Assembly: GCA_034440635.1 (NCBI GenBank)
Contig: JAOTON010001488.1
Location: forward strand, 310,001 to 374,000
DNA from: Lepas anatifera
Lineage: Eukaryota > Arthropoda > Thecostraca > Lepadidae
Reading direction: 5' to 3'
Length of the DNA stretch: 64,000 nt
This document shows, piece by piece, positions 1 to 13,909 of the stretch. Every line of letters begins with the position of its first letter. Within the stretch, counting starts at the first letter, position 1. The notes under the pieces were generated by a model. It searched no databases. It was given only the letters and a program-made list of their open reading frames with translations, and had not been told where the DNA came from. The position numbers and the translations under genes are program-made.

Positions 1-1221
1 ACTCGTACTTTTTATTCTGCCGTCAAAGGCAAAACCACGTATGTCCCATGCAAAACGTATGGGACATACGTGTTTCCCTTGCCGGCGATCTGACGGGCAT
101 TCCCAAAATGAACCGCAAATGGGGGAGAGGGAAGGCGGTATACATGGTTCTTGGTTTAGTTTTCATTGTTGAAACTGGTGGTTCTGCTGCCATGATTGGT
201 AGAATTTCATTTAACAGCCTTCAGCCCGCCGAAAGATTGTTCAGTTACAGCCTTTAAAGTGGAACAATTTTGCAACAATTTAATTGCACAAATGTGTTGT
301 ACGACAGAGGACGTCACGTCCAAAAAGTTCAGATGCAAACATGTTCATATCCGATATTATCCCGGTAGATGCAAACCAATCTGTTTCCACGCCGTGGGCA
401 CAAATTGTAGTTCGGTCATCTTCGACATCACACATTTAAATACAAAAAAAAACTGGGTCCAAATTCAAATTCGGATCCAAACTACTTGAGTTCTCCGGCC
501 CATCTAATCCAACCAATGGATTGGATGGAATCCGGTGTTAGCTCAGATATCCTGTTCATGATATGCTCTACGGCACATGTCATGGAAATTCAGCCCGAAG
601 ATAGATGACATCCATAAAATGGAGCCGAGTTTAATCCGACATTTGAAACGTTCCCACGTGGTCGGACACTTATAGAGCTAATCGATAGTGCGATGCAGAG
701 CGCTTTAACCGGGAGCCTCAGCACGCCTATATTTCTCCGGCATAAAAATCCCGCCCACAGGGTCACAAGACTAATTACAGACCGTATTGGCAGAGACTGG
801 TTCAGGGGTTCGAAGCTCCTCTAGAAGACCATCAATCTTAACGCATCGTAGAAGTTGAACCACGTTAGTCCACAGGTGCCACAAGGTCGGGGCCTGGTGT
901 GTTCTCCGCTCTCGAAAAGTGGAGCCAGTCTTCCGTCTTTGGGCCGAGATTTTAGCTCAGGAGCTCAAAAAACACTTCTATTCCTAGAAGTGTCTTTTGA
1001 GCTTCGTGGCAAATAAGCTAAATTCAAGGAAGAAAACGTTTACTTTTGTTATTTTCATAAAATTGCAGCCTGTCCCAGAGGGGGCTCCAGTATGATGTAT
1101 GCTTTGTTTTTAAAGTTATTTCCGGGAAAATTGACTCCGCCCCTCTGCTCGAGGTGTTCCCTTACATGTACTGTAGCGACATTTTTCTGTGTAGTGCATG
1201 TTTTGCCCCGCCTACTCTTTT

Positions 1222-1224
<3 letters not shown>
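1..1224. other. No recognisable gene
   Basis: Mixed-composition sequence. The short open frames here show no family motif or splice-supported exon. A small inverted repeat (AAACACTTCTA ... TAGAAGTGTCTTTTGAGC) lies near 965-1005. Nothing else is supported. Confidence 0.5.

Positions 1225-1302
<78 letters not shown>
1225..1302. repeat. (TA)n microsatellite
   Basis: An uninterrupted TA dinucleotide run of about 78 bp. The 'IYIYIY' stretch in its reading frame is a translation artefact. Confidence 0.97.
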
Positions 1303-1304
<2 letters not shown>

Positions 1305-4300
1305 CTGATATTAATGTGCTGCGCCGATGTGGTCCCGGGTTCTCTTTAGCTGCGTAGACGCGATCTGTGCCATTGGCTCGGTGTGGGAGGTAAACAGCAC
1401 CCCCCCAGGCTCAGTGCTGCGGATATGCCGCACGCTGGAGGTGACAAATTGGTTCCCCCTGGTTCCCAGTTCCAGCCGAGGTACCGTACTCGGCCCCCTT
1501 TTTTGGGTGCTCGCATGATGCTGATGCAGCACTGAGTCCCAGGCCTCAGCTAAGATAGCGCCCCTGGAACAACCGACTTTTTGGCCTCCACCCGTGGGTT
1601 GGAGCCTTTGGGATGCCATGGTTCACATGGTTCTGGCCGCTGAAGGCGGCGGTAAATGGGTCACAAGATAGTGATGACCAGAGCAGAGACCCGCACCCCT
1701 GCTCGGGGAAAGCAGACGCGGGGAGGAGAGCCAATGAGGGCTCTGTAGAGAGGTGTCTGGATCCCAGAGGGGAGAGAGAGGAGAGACAGGGGACTCGTGG
1801 TGTGGAGGCCGTAGAGAAAGGAGGCTTGACTCCGGGAGCATACGCCGGAGAGCAGGCTGGGAGGACGCGCCAGCGCTGACACAGCAGCCATGTGAGTACA
1901 AGAAACGATGAGCCGTTTCTTCAAAATTCAAAATTTATTTCATCTCTCCCACCGAGCCAAATGACATGCATTGTTCGAATTGTGAATATTGGCAAAATCA
2001 GGGCAAGGGAAGCAACTATGTGAATGTGTGCCGCCGCGGGCCCCTATGAGCAGGCAAGATTAGTCGAAATGTGCCAAATTACGAAATTGTCTGGAAACGG
2101 GGGATGGTGGCGAAAAGGAAAGATGATACGACTCAGATTGTCCCTCTGCCATTGTGTTAAAATGGTACTGCTGACGTGTTCTGGACTGTCCAAATTAGTA
2201 CACGAATAAGGATGTGAACGTTATTTTTTTCAATTGTCTTCTGATTCACGGATGCCGCTGATGGTCTGGGACAGAAGATGAAATGAAATATCACTAGCTG
2301 ATCGGAATGGGATCTAACGGAGGGTAGTTTGCTTTGTATGAATTTAAGGAATACTTGGGCCAAGTTCTACGGGTCTTCCATAGAATAGCAATACATTACT
2401 TGCCATCTGTTTCTACTAAATATATCGGATTCTAACAAGTTCGTAGCTGAGGACAGAATTTTTAACGTCATGTTTTTTTTTCATCCGCAGTCAGCACATT
2501 TGGTAAAAGCTTGCCGACGTGTACGATGAATGAAATCTTCAATGTTTTGATTAGGTGAAGGCAACACCACATATTTTGCACATTGTTTGTCCTCATGCAT
2601 TTTTTTTTGCACGGTCGCCAAAATGCATGTTAATCCCACAATTCAGGCTATGTTTGCGGCTGGAGATTGGCTGCGACATTTTTTATGTCGGTTGAAATCC
2701 ACCTAACTTAAGTTTTTGGGCGACTTTTAGAGTAATCACCATTATGTACTCATCAAACGTCAGTGTATTCGCATGATTCTTGTTTCAAAAGAGAGTCTCT
2801 TGGAATTATCACATTGTTTACATCAGTATTTGCAACTGCACCGGGATACTTCATGCTAGAATTAAATCGGTAATTCATACAAAAGGGGCAATAGAAATTA
2901 GCAACGAATTAGTATGAGTTGTACAGATTCGAGCAGGTGACGCGGTGGCGCCCATTCTTAGAACCAGTTCTACGCGACAATGTTGGATGATGGCTCCGTT
3001 CTTATTGTACTGATTTATATTTTTGTGGTGGGGTTCGGACGTAATAGCATAAATAGAAGGTGACCAAAGGAAGAGAGTTCAAGCATGCTTCTAACCATTC
3101 TTAGGCGGATGATGTAGTTTATTCTGGGTTGTGCTGTGGCTTTAAGTGATAAATTTTGTGAACCAATTATTTTCGTGCCAATACGTTTCTCCCCTTGATT
3201 GATCTTTAAAGATGAATATCAAGTTTAGCCGGAATTCTGAAGGGTTGATTAGTTTCCTCTCCATATCAGTGCACCGCAAGAGCCAGCCTGAAAACCCAGT
3301 GTGAAGCAGGGGCCGCTTTGCGTTCCACACGTCCGCCAGTCGCCCAGTCGCGAGAAAAGCGGTCACCCTGGTGGCTGTTGTAGATCGCCGCCGCTCTAAA
3401 TGGCTATTTGTGCATATTTTTGCGTTTCTCTCCCCCCCCCCCTCTCGCGCGGGCAAGACCGTCGCAGGAGGGGAGCAGCCGAACTCGGTTGTTACGCTGT
3501 GACCCGCCCCAAAAAGGGTTCGGACTGGGAAGAGCGGGCTCGCGGCGCGGCCTGTTCTGATCGACTACAAAGTAATTAGACCTTCAGCTGAGCGCAAGTT
3601 GCCAAACCGGAGAAACTTATATTTTTCAGGTATAGTATATCATCGGTATAACAACCTCAACGTATGTATGGCCAGGGGGCGATCCTTTCGAATGGTCATT
3701 TGACCTATTTTTGGTTGAACGTCTATAGTATCCCGAATGATCAGGCGGTCCGCTAGCAGTCTGTTCTCTTTGTAATAATCTTCTTTTTTTCTTCCTTTTT
3801 TAAACAGAGCGGCATTCCTTTTTTGTGTCCCCTTTATTATCACTGTCAAGTTGGGATGGGGAAGGCATCATGCGACCCGTAGAAACTTAAACCGAGTAGT
3901 AGCGGAGATGTATTTTTTATCTAACTTTAAATCAAAGGGCACAGTCGGCGGGACCTCCCCGGTCAACATGTAGGGATGTAAATAGTCGTTACCGTTGGGA
4001 AAGCGCTGCTCATAGCTTTGAAACAAGGGCGTAAGAGGTTTCAGCTGGATTGGCGGGGTATGATATCGGGCGTGTTTTTTTGCGGCGGAAGAAAGAAAAT
4101 GAGAGAGGAATGAGAATAATTTGGCGCAATTTAAATAAGATGAGGGCTGGCACGGTGAAGGTCTGGGTTAGCCACAGGGAAGCGCGAGGCTCTTCGCTTT
4201 CTGGGGTCGTTAACCGTTGACCGGTCGCCTATAGGGTGCATGCACGGATACCCGTTGTTTGATATTTGTGTATTCCTTTGATGAGGCCGGAATGCACGCT

Positions 4301-4683
4301 GGTCATGCATTACTGTTCCAGTTGCGGCCTTTAACGGGAAGCCGTGGTCTGCATTTACCCCCCCTTTTTGTTTACTCGGAGGTATTTGTGAGAGTCCCCG
4401 CCGGAGGGCTCGGTAGAGATAAAATTTGGGGCAGCCATGCTGCGAACTGACATCTTTAGGATGGGGAACGCATGAAAGAATGGAATGGATGAGCGGAAGT
4501 CTGACGTGTGAGTGAGGGTGTATATGATAATTAAGGACCGGTGGCGCCGCAGTCAGAGGCGAGTGATTCCAAAGTGCCTCCCAGTAAGAAAACTGCAAAT
4601 CAGCCCCCCCAATCAGAGTTCGACAAAGGAAATCCGTGCCACGCCCGAAAGGTGACCGCTCAGGCAAAATCTGGAGGACGGAA
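1303..4683. other. Intergenic sequence without recognisable gene
   Basis: No exon, RNA gene or transposon ends could be supported. The 1.3-1.9 kb part is GC-rich and gives several overlapping short frames on both strands, none resembling a known family. A pyrimidine tract (C-rich, near 3,430-3,445) and homopolymer runs are present. The 4.1-4.68 kb part leads into the minisatellite; its long minus-strand frame is an extension of the tandem repeat's open frame. Confidence 0.45.
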
Positions 4684-5310
4684 TCCAGGGGGCGAGGCCC
4701 TACGCCCGAGGGGCGGACGCAAGGGGGCGAGGCCCTACGCCCGAGGGGCGGATGCAAGGGGGCGAGGCCCTACGCCCGAGAGGCGGATGCAAAAGGGGGC
4801 GAGGCCCTACGCCCGAGGGGCGGACGCAAGGGGGCGAGGCCCTACGCCCGAGGGGCGGATGCAAGGGGAGGCCCTACGCCCGAGGGGCGGATGCAAAGGG
4901 GAGGCCCTACGCCCGAGGGGCGGATGCAAGGGGCGAGGCCCTACGCCCGAGGGCGGATGCAAGGGGCGAGGCCCTACGCCCGAGGGGCGGACGAGGGGGC
5001 GATGCCCTACGCCCGAGGGGCGGATGCAAGGGGGCGAGGCCCTACGTCCGAGGGGCGGATGCAAAAGGGGCGAGGCCCTATGCCCGAGGGGCGGATGCAA
5101 GGGAACGAGGCCCTACGCCCGAGGGGCGAATGCAAAGGGGGCGAGGCCCTACGCCCGAGAGGCGGACGCAAGGGGGTGAGGCCCTACGCCCGAGGGTCGG
5201 ATGCGGGGGGCGAGGTCCTGTGCATGAGGAGGGGATCCAGAGGGGCGAGGCCCTAAGTCCGAGGGGCGGATGCAAGGGGGCGAGGCCCTACGCCCGAGGG
5301 GCGGATGAGT
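4684..5310. repeat. GC-rich minisatellite, roughly 30-bp unit
   Basis: About twenty tandem copies of a unit containing GGGCGAGGCCCTACGCCC followed by GAGGGGCGGATGCAAG. Units vary by 1-3 bp in the G runs and by GAC/GAT or CAAG/CAAAG. Because the unit length varies around a multiple of three, several frames on both strands stay open and predict Arg/Gly/Pro-rich repeat peptides. They have no independent coding support and are not annotated as genes. The last units (after about 5,200) are more diverged, typical of array edges. Confidence 0.95.
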
Positions 5311-5585
5311 GCCTGAGCCATTGTGTTTGGCTTCCACCGGCAAGCAATAGCGCGATCTCCGATACCGTCGGTCGCGAGCTTTCGCCGCTAGGGTCGAGTC
5401 CGTTAAATTAACAAGTGCGTCTGGCACAAGTGACTGCGACGGTGCGCTAGTGCGGACTGGCTGCGGTGTACTGACCGCAGCGACGTGGCGGCTAAACGCA
5501 GGAGAGCCGCTCCAGTCGCGGGGAGCGCGGCTTATTTGTATTGTTCATCGTCCTCTTCATCGTTCCCGCTTATATCTCCGAGCCC

Positions 5586-5717
5586 TCTCTCTCTCTCATT
5601 CTCACTCTCACTCTCACTCTCTCACGCTCACGCTCACGCCCTCACGCTCACGCCCACGCCCACGCCCTCGCCCTCGCCCTCGCCCTCACTCTCACTCTCA
5701 CCCTCACCCTCACCCTC

Positions 5718-5757
<40 letters not shown>

Positions 5758-5846
5758 CTCATCACTCACTACTCACTCACTCACTCGCTCACTCACTCAC
5801 TCACTTCACTCACTCACTCACTACTCACTCTCCTTCTTTTTTCATT
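5586..5846. repeat. CT-rich simple repeat tract
   Basis: An asymmetric polypyrimidine tract made of CTCTCA, CTCACG, CCCACG, CCCTCG and CTCT runs, passing into CACT/ACTC repeats. The three forward frames read as Ser/Leu, His/Ser and Pro/Arg repeats, which are artefacts of low complexity. Such homopurine/homopyrimidine tracts can form triplexes (H-DNA). Confidence 0.93.
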
Positions 5847-5849
5847 CAT

Positions 5850-6052
5850 AGGATCCGTCAGAATTAGTCTGACGGTGTGGTCTGGCGCGAGGGCCAGGCT
5901 TCGTCACAGAAGCGTGATTTAGGGCTCCGTCAGAGTTGGTCTGACGGCGTGGTCTGGCGCGAGGACCAGGCTTCGCCACAGAAGCGTTTTATTAGGTTCC
6001 GTGAGAAGTTGTCCGATGACGTGGCTATGAGGGGGCCAGTCTTCTTACAGAA
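5850..6052. repeat. Three-unit tandem repeat, roughly 70 bp unit
   Basis: Two well-matched units and one diverged, shortened unit, each with a CGTCAGA ... TCTGACG dyad, then GTGGTCTGGCGCGAGG and ending CACAGAAGCG. The third unit ends exactly where the SINE begins at 6,053, so the SINE inserted into, or picked up, this array. Confidence 0.85.
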
Positions 6053-6423
6053 GCCGCCCCGGTAGCTCAGTTGGTAGAGCGTTGGGCTCCAGCCCGCTGC
6101 TGAGAAGCATGCAGTGGCAGTGCATGTCCAGGCTTGGGATCGGTTCCCCTGAGACGCTCCGGCGCTCAATAGTTTGCCCGACGTAGGTCGGCTGGCAACC
6201 GACTGGTGAGAGGGTGACCTGAGCGGGGCGGCCGTCCCTGTGCTTTGTGGGACGTTAAACATTGGCTTCTAAATTATCCCTTCATTGTGGGAGTTGCTCA
6301 TTCGGGTGGTGGGGTCGGGGTCTCCGTGATAAGTCCCTTGAGGACTTCAGTGAGACTCCGACTCCAGCAGCCGTACTGGGAACAAGTTGGACAAAATTTA
6401 TAAATAAATAAATAAATAAATAA

Positions 6424-6428
<5 letters not shown>
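6053..6428 (+). repeat. tRNA-derived SINE, copy 1
   Basis: Starts GCCGCCCCGG followed by a tRNA-like A box (TAGCTCAGTTGGTAGAGC, 6,063-6,080) and a B-box-like segment (GGGATCGGTTCCC, about 6,136-6,148). The spacing between the boxes is longer than in a true tRNA, so this is not a tRNA gene. The body contains AACCGACTGGTGAGAGGG, TGGGACGTTAAAC and GAGTTGCTCATTCGGGTGG. The 3' end reads ACAAAATTTATAA followed by a (TAAA)n tail that runs into (TA)n. Two further copies in this window lie on the minus strand (28,697-29,054 and 46,430-46,800). Transcription would be by RNA polymerase III from the internal boxes; mobilisation would need a LINE partner sharing the 3' tail, which I could not identify. 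Confidence 0.9.

Positions 6429-6480
<52 letters not shown>
6429..6480. repeat. (TA)n microsatellite at SINE tail
   Basis: About 52 bp of TA repeat directly continuing the (TAAA)n tail of the SINE, a common fate of SINE tails. Confidence 0.95.
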
Positions 6481-6481
<1 letters not shown>

Positions 6482-7264
6482 CCCTCTTAAATTCGATGTA
6501 GCACTGGCGGCGCGTTAGCATAGGGAATAGTCTAGCGCCGGTGTGCGGGGAAGTGTCAGCACCGGGGAGGAATTTGGAATTACCTCATCGAGGGGGCTGG
6601 CGTCGAGAGTGTGTAGGTCGTGCACTGCGTTGTTGCAGGGCAATTGAAGACGATTGAGCTTGGGGTATAATTTAAGGGGAGACTGGTCAGTTCTGAGCAC
6701 CGCTCCTATGCGGACAATATAAAACGTAGTATCTTTTATTAGGTGGTTGATACTATTTCCCATTCAAGCACCCCCAGCGATTTCCGACATCCATGACTCT
6801 GGGACAACCCTATACTCGATGCGTGGAGCTAAAACTTCGTAGCCGTGCAGCGGCAGGGCCCAGCTATAGTTTTTTGTGTGTTGGTTTTTTTTAGCGAGCG
6901 ACTTTCTAGTGCCGAAGCCGTGCAAGGCCCCTCCACCAAAATCGTCGGGCAACCTATATGGTTGCGAAGGACATTTATTGTCTTGAACAATCAGGGGCGG
7001 GTAAGGAAAGGAGGATTAAACTACAGGAAAGTACATTAGACAATAATCGCACCCGCTCAGTGATCGATACATAGGGATAAAAGAGGTTAAAGACGGAAAT
7101 ATGAGAGGGAAGGTAGGATATTTGGTTCCGAAGAATACACAAGGAAGTTTAGCTTTGATGGATTTTTTCGGGCTAAGACAGTGCGCTGCTTTGAAGGAGA
7201 AACTGCGACGCAAGTAAGATATGTTTCAGAGCGAGAGGGATATCGAAGTTAGTACGATTTCAGT
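6481..7264. other. No recognisable gene
   Basis: Mixed-composition sequence between the SINE tail and the first TTAA element. No motif-bearing frame, RNA gene or transposon end is visible. Confidence 0.45.
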
Positions 7265-8517
7265 TTAACCCTATTTCCAGCAGGGGGGCTAATATTGCCC
7301 CCCTTCAGGTTTTTCGAGAATATCTCCGAAACGGCTTGCGATAGAACTTTGAAACTTCCTGACTTTTCCTCAAACTAGTACAGGCAGGTTTTCTGTAATT
7401 TTCAAGATTATATATTTACCAGGGGCGGAGCTATGGCTGGGTTTTTGGGGAGGTTCTATCCACAAACCAAGTATTATCGTATGCGATGGGTTCCTTGTAA
7501 AAGAAAGCCGTCTCTGCTGATCCTGATACCAGTTATATGGTTTTATTATATCATTTGTTATGTGAGATGATAGTGCATTCACAATTGTCACTATTTGTAT
7601 TCATCAGGGGCGGTTACAGCAGTTCAAAATGGGGGGAATGTTATCAAGAAGGACTAAACGTTAGTAAGTGAGAAGACTACTTACAGCCGTGCCAGGGCAA
7701 ATACAATTGGGTATATGAAAATTCAAAATAGTTATAACCCAATTCTAGATTACCACAGGCGTGTCCAGTCACTAAACATTTTCAAAATGCATATTCCCAG
7801 CCAGTATCACCGCCGCGACTCAATATCGTTGTATGTTGAAAATGTGTTTCCAATCATCCCCACCCCCCCACGACGAGAGTCCTTGATCCGCCTATGTCAC
7901 CCCCTTTCCCAGAGCTACCATGGGAGGGTAAAAATTATCAGAAATAAATTTCAACTAGTCGAGGGACTAATATACTCATGCATACCACTCGCATATTGTT
8001 GGTATGTATTTTACCACACTGTTTCACCTTACTGCATCCGCCCCTGATGAGTTTTTCACCTTTCTTCTCATTTATTTATGTGTCAAAGATGCCAAGCAGT
8101 ATATGACGGCTTCTAATCCGCGTAACAAAAACTTTTTAGGTTGTATATATTTCCCTTCATAGTCCTGGTCTTGGAACTGCCATTGAATTTCGAATTTTTG
8201 CGTAACTCGAGTATATGAAAATTTTGGGTCAATTATTTGTAAACCTGAACTAGTTTTGTGAAAATCGTACAACAGAGACAAGGGTTATGGAAAATCTAAA
8301 AAAATACACAAAAATTGTATATTTTGCACGACCTTCTCCTTAAAAATCAAAATTTTAAAATTTCCTTTTTTCAAAATAAAGTTTAGCGTCAGAGGAATCT
8401 ATAGCACTTTGAATTTTCAAAATCGGCCGGTTAGATTACGAGATCTTAGGGGGGGGCCGATATTGCCCCCCTTGCCGGAAATAGGGGTAGCCGGGAGCCT
8501 GACGGAAATAGGGTTAA
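7265..8517. mobile_element. TTAA-flanked non-autonomous transposon, family delta
   Basis: Bounded by TTAA at 7,265-7,268 and 8,514-8,517 with a perfect 14-bp terminal inverted repeat including the TTAA (TTAACCCTATTTCC and its complement). Each end is followed by a GC hairpin: AGGGGGGCTAATATTGCCCC on the left and GGGGGCCGATATTGCCCCCC on the right. On the right the CGGAAATAGGG motif occurs twice, separated by about 18 bp. No transposase frame is present, so this is a non-autonomous element. TTAA target preference is known for piggyBac and Kolobok superfamilies; the superfamily is not decided here. A shorter TIR element (7,603-8,049) is nested inside. Confidence 0.82.
7603..8049. mobile_element. 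Short TIR element nested in the delta element
   Basis: Begins CATCAGGGGCGGTTACAG and ends CATCCGCCCCTGATG, giving a perfect CATCAGGGGCGG inverted repeat at the tips. There is no coding capacity. The AGGGGCGG-type tip recurs singly at about 7,422, suggesting another partial copy of the same class. Confidence 0.6.
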
Positions 8518-8839
8518 GGAGACATAGACGGTCTCTGACACCGCTCTTATGCGGGTTGGTTGGGAAGGAGCGCTCCGGGGCCGGCGGCAATAAGATTAAT
8601 TGTGGCAGATATTTATTTGGCCTAACGCGAAAATTTCCAAATCTCCAAAAGGGGGGTATATGCATGTTGGCTCATACAATGGGAGCTTATTTGGCTATGT
8701 GCATGTAATGGCTCATTGTTTGTTGTACCTGCGTGTCTTATGTGTCCCGCTAACGGTCCTGGAGGCGCGTCCAGCTCCTGACCGCATCGCCTGACTCCAT
8801 AAATTTCCGTAACGGGTGGTGGAGAGGATGGTCACACAA

Positions 8840-8934
8840 CACCAGTGTACAGGCCTTTCAACACTCATTCCCTTTCCACCGCAAACCCCGTTACAGTACC
8901 TCAGCGGCGAACCAGGTCTATGAGAGTGCAATTA
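8840..8934 (+). pseudogene. LINE C-terminal fragment, part 1 (upstream of PLE insertion)
   Basis: The frame here encodes a segment with HSLSTANPVTVPQRRTRSM. It continues across the PLE insertion into the segment at 9,991-10,162. The TSD copies AGAGTGCAATTA flank the insertion exactly, so the two pieces were contiguous before it. The sense of the joined piece resembles the C-terminal tail of CR1-like LINE ORF2 proteins; the RT domain itself is not recognisable upstream, so this is a truncated copy. Confidence 0.45.
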
Positions 8935-8994
8935 ATCGTCACACGGACAATAGAGCTCTTTAGCAAAACACGTACTTTATTAACTTTTTGGAAT

Positions 8995-9032
8995 GCTATA
9001 CGTTTCAGAAACAGAGTTCCTTCGTCAGTAGC
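8995..9032 (-). ncRNA. Hammerhead ribozyme motif (left arm of PLE-1)
   Basis: Exact reverse complement of the motif at 9,860-9,897, on the opposite strand, so the two ribozymes face outward in opposite directions from the inverted arms. All core residues (CUGACGA and GAAA) are kept. Confidence 0.72.
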
Positions 9033-9262
9033 TCACATCAAAAACACTGTAAATACACATACAAAAGCTTAAGTTCGAAACAGATCACTGAAAAACACTT
9101 TGAATCGCCTTGGAATATTTAAGAAAATCATCTGAAATACTCGTGATCTAAAGCTAACCGTGCCGCTGCTGTTCCCCACCTGAAAAAACCTGGTTTAGAG
9201 TTATGTGCCGAATGATTGCTTAAAATATATGCTGCCTCTAATGCTTTTCTGATTGGTTTTGT

Positions 9263-9331
9263 CATGCCACTTTTAAGTATTTTAGCGTTCTCCCATTTTG
9301 GGAGAACGCTAAAATACTTAAAAGTGGCATG
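9263..9331. repeat. 32-bp perfect inverted repeat in PLE-1
   Basis: CATGCCACTTTTAAG... to TCTCCC at 9,263-9,294 is followed after a 5-base loop (ATTTT) by its exact complement at 9,300-9,331. It sits at the inner edge of the left arm, so the GAGAACGCTAAAATACTT segment occurs three times in the element, the third time at 9,600-9,617. Confidence 0.9.
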
Positions 9332-9437
9332 AATACTTAGTGGCTAAAATACAAAGTGGCTAAAATACTTAAAAGCTAAATACTTAAAAGACCTGCTAAA
9401 GAAGAAAAATCTAGTTATTAATACAAACAGTGTCATT

Positions 9438-9752
9438 TACCAAATTCCCTGCTCCGGACCATGCCAAAAATGTTACATAGGAGAAACTGGACGAGGCCTT
9501 TCAACAAGACTCAGCGAGCACAAACGAGATGTAAAAAACCATTGCGAAAATAGCAGCGTAGTGAGACATATCGATAAGTGTAACTATTTACCAAAATGGG
9601 AGAACGCTAAAATACTTAAAAGTGGCATGACAAAACCAATCAGAAAAGCATTAGAGGCAGCATATATTTTAAGCAATCATTCGGCACATAACTCTAAACC
9701 AGGTTTTTTCAGGTGGGGAACAGCAGCGGCACGGTTAGCTTTAGATCACGAG
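9438..9752 (+). pseudogene. PLE-1 GIY-YIG endonuclease fragment
   Basis: An open frame of about 105 codons reads YQIPCSGPCQKCYIGETGRG, then LSTRLSEHKRDVKNH and ends in AARLALDHE before a stop. The CxxxCxxCYIG motif is the Zn-binding/GIY-YIG signature of Penelope-like element endonucleases, which nick target DNA for reverse transcription. The conserved GETGRxLxxRxxEH block contains the catalytic arginine region. There is no start codon in context and no reverse transcriptase upstream: the frame opens a few codons after the end of the left inverted arm and its spacer. It is therefore the 3' fragment of a longer ORF and is not a functional gene alone. Confidence 0.88.
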
Positions 9753-9859
9753 TAATTCAGATGATTTTCTTAAATATTCCAAGGCGATTCAAAGTGTTTT
9801 TCAGTGATCTGTTTCGAACTTAAGCTTTTGTATGTGTATTTACAGTGTTTTTGATGTGA

Positions 9860-9897
9860 GCTACTGACGAAGGAACTCTGTTTCTGAAACGTATAGC
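9860..9897 (+). ncRNA. Type I-like hammerhead ribozyme motif (right arm of PLE-1)
   Basis: Reads GCUA (stem I, 9,860-9,863), core CUGACGA (9,864-9,870), stem-loop II AGGAAC-UCU-GUUUCU (six pairs, one G-U), core GAAA (9,886-9,889), minimal stem III C-GUA, and stem I UAGC (9,894-9,897). Predicted cleavage follows GUA. Stem III is only the self-complementary ACGU with no loop, so activity would need a dimer, as is known for the hammerheads described in Penelope-like elements. Motifs of this class help process PLE transcripts. Fold judged by eye. Confidence 0.75.
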
Positions 9898-9990
9898 ATT
9901 CCAAAAAGTTAATAAAGTACGTGTTTTGCTAAAGAGCTCTATTGTCCGTGTGACGATTAAAAACGTCAACAGAAAACAAGAGTGCAATTA

Positions 9991-10380
9991 CTCCCATGTT
10001 CCGGTGGCACGCGTGGAAACAATAAGGCGTGGTTTGTTTTCTCGGGCGGTGCTGTGTTTTAACAGTCATGTTACACGGCATCCCGAAGCCGACCCTTTCA
10101 ATTCAACATTAGCAGCTTTTAAATCCAGTGTCAAGAAACATATACGAAGCCATCCACTTTAAATGTTTAAAGAGCGGTATATTTATTTGTTTCCGTGAGG
10201 TGAAGTGCAGTGTTTTTCCTGTTCATTTTAAATTTTCAACCTGCACAATTTTACATCTTATTATCTTAGTGTGTCATGTTGACTGCCATTCATCCGATGT
10301 TGATCTCGACTTCAGCTATAATTGGGTGCTTACCTGTTGCTGATTATGCTCAATAAACGATAAACAATAAAACAATAAGA
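9991..10380 (+). pseudogene. LINE 3' end, part 2 (C-terminal tail, 3' UTR and poly-A-type tail)
   Basis: Continues the LINE fragment after the PLE insertion. The frame encodes a segment ending FKSSVKKHIRSHPL and a stop at about 10,160, which is the usual last block of CR1-like LINE proteins. About 200 bp of 3' UTR follow. It ends in CTCAATAAACGATAAACAAT and further AATAAA-like repeats. The frame upstream contains a stop (GTTTTAACAG) and a shift, so it is decayed. Assignment to a LINE rests on this tail block, the A-rich 3' end and the coherent TSD-flanked interruption; I cannot assign the clade firmly. Confidence 0.5.

Positions 10381-13909
<3,529 letters not shown>

Larger units (their letters stand above)
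8935..9978. mobile_element. Penelope-like element with inverted arms and hammerhead motifs (PLE-1)
   Basis: A 1.04-kb element flanked by a perfect 12-bp target duplication, AGAGTGCAATTA (8,923-8,934 and 9,979-9,990). Its ends are about 368-bp inverted arms: 8,932-9,300 is the reverse complement of 9,592-9,960. The unique centre and right arm encode the C-terminal GIY-YIG nuclease of a PLE protein. The arms correspond to the PLE 3' end/pLTR, which in this retroelement class often occurs in tandem or inverted extra copies. The reverse transcriptase domain is absent, so this is a truncated, non-autonomous copy. Each arm has a hammerhead ribozyme motif. The right end carries an additional 18-bp A-rich tail. 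Confidence 0.85.

Noticed and set aside
4541..5411. Long Arg/Gly/Pro-rich open frames on both strands
   Set aside because: They are translations of the tandem minisatellite, open in several frames at once, with no start context or domain.
5450..5922. Ser/Leu/His-rich frames of 110-145 codons
   Set aside because: Translation of a CT/CA simple repeat; low complexity and frame-ambiguous.
6053..6150. A tRNA gene on the plus strand (and equivalents at 29,054 and 46,800)
   Set aside because: A- and B-box spacing and the lack of a cloverleaf, plus the shared non-tRNA body and tail, show a SINE.
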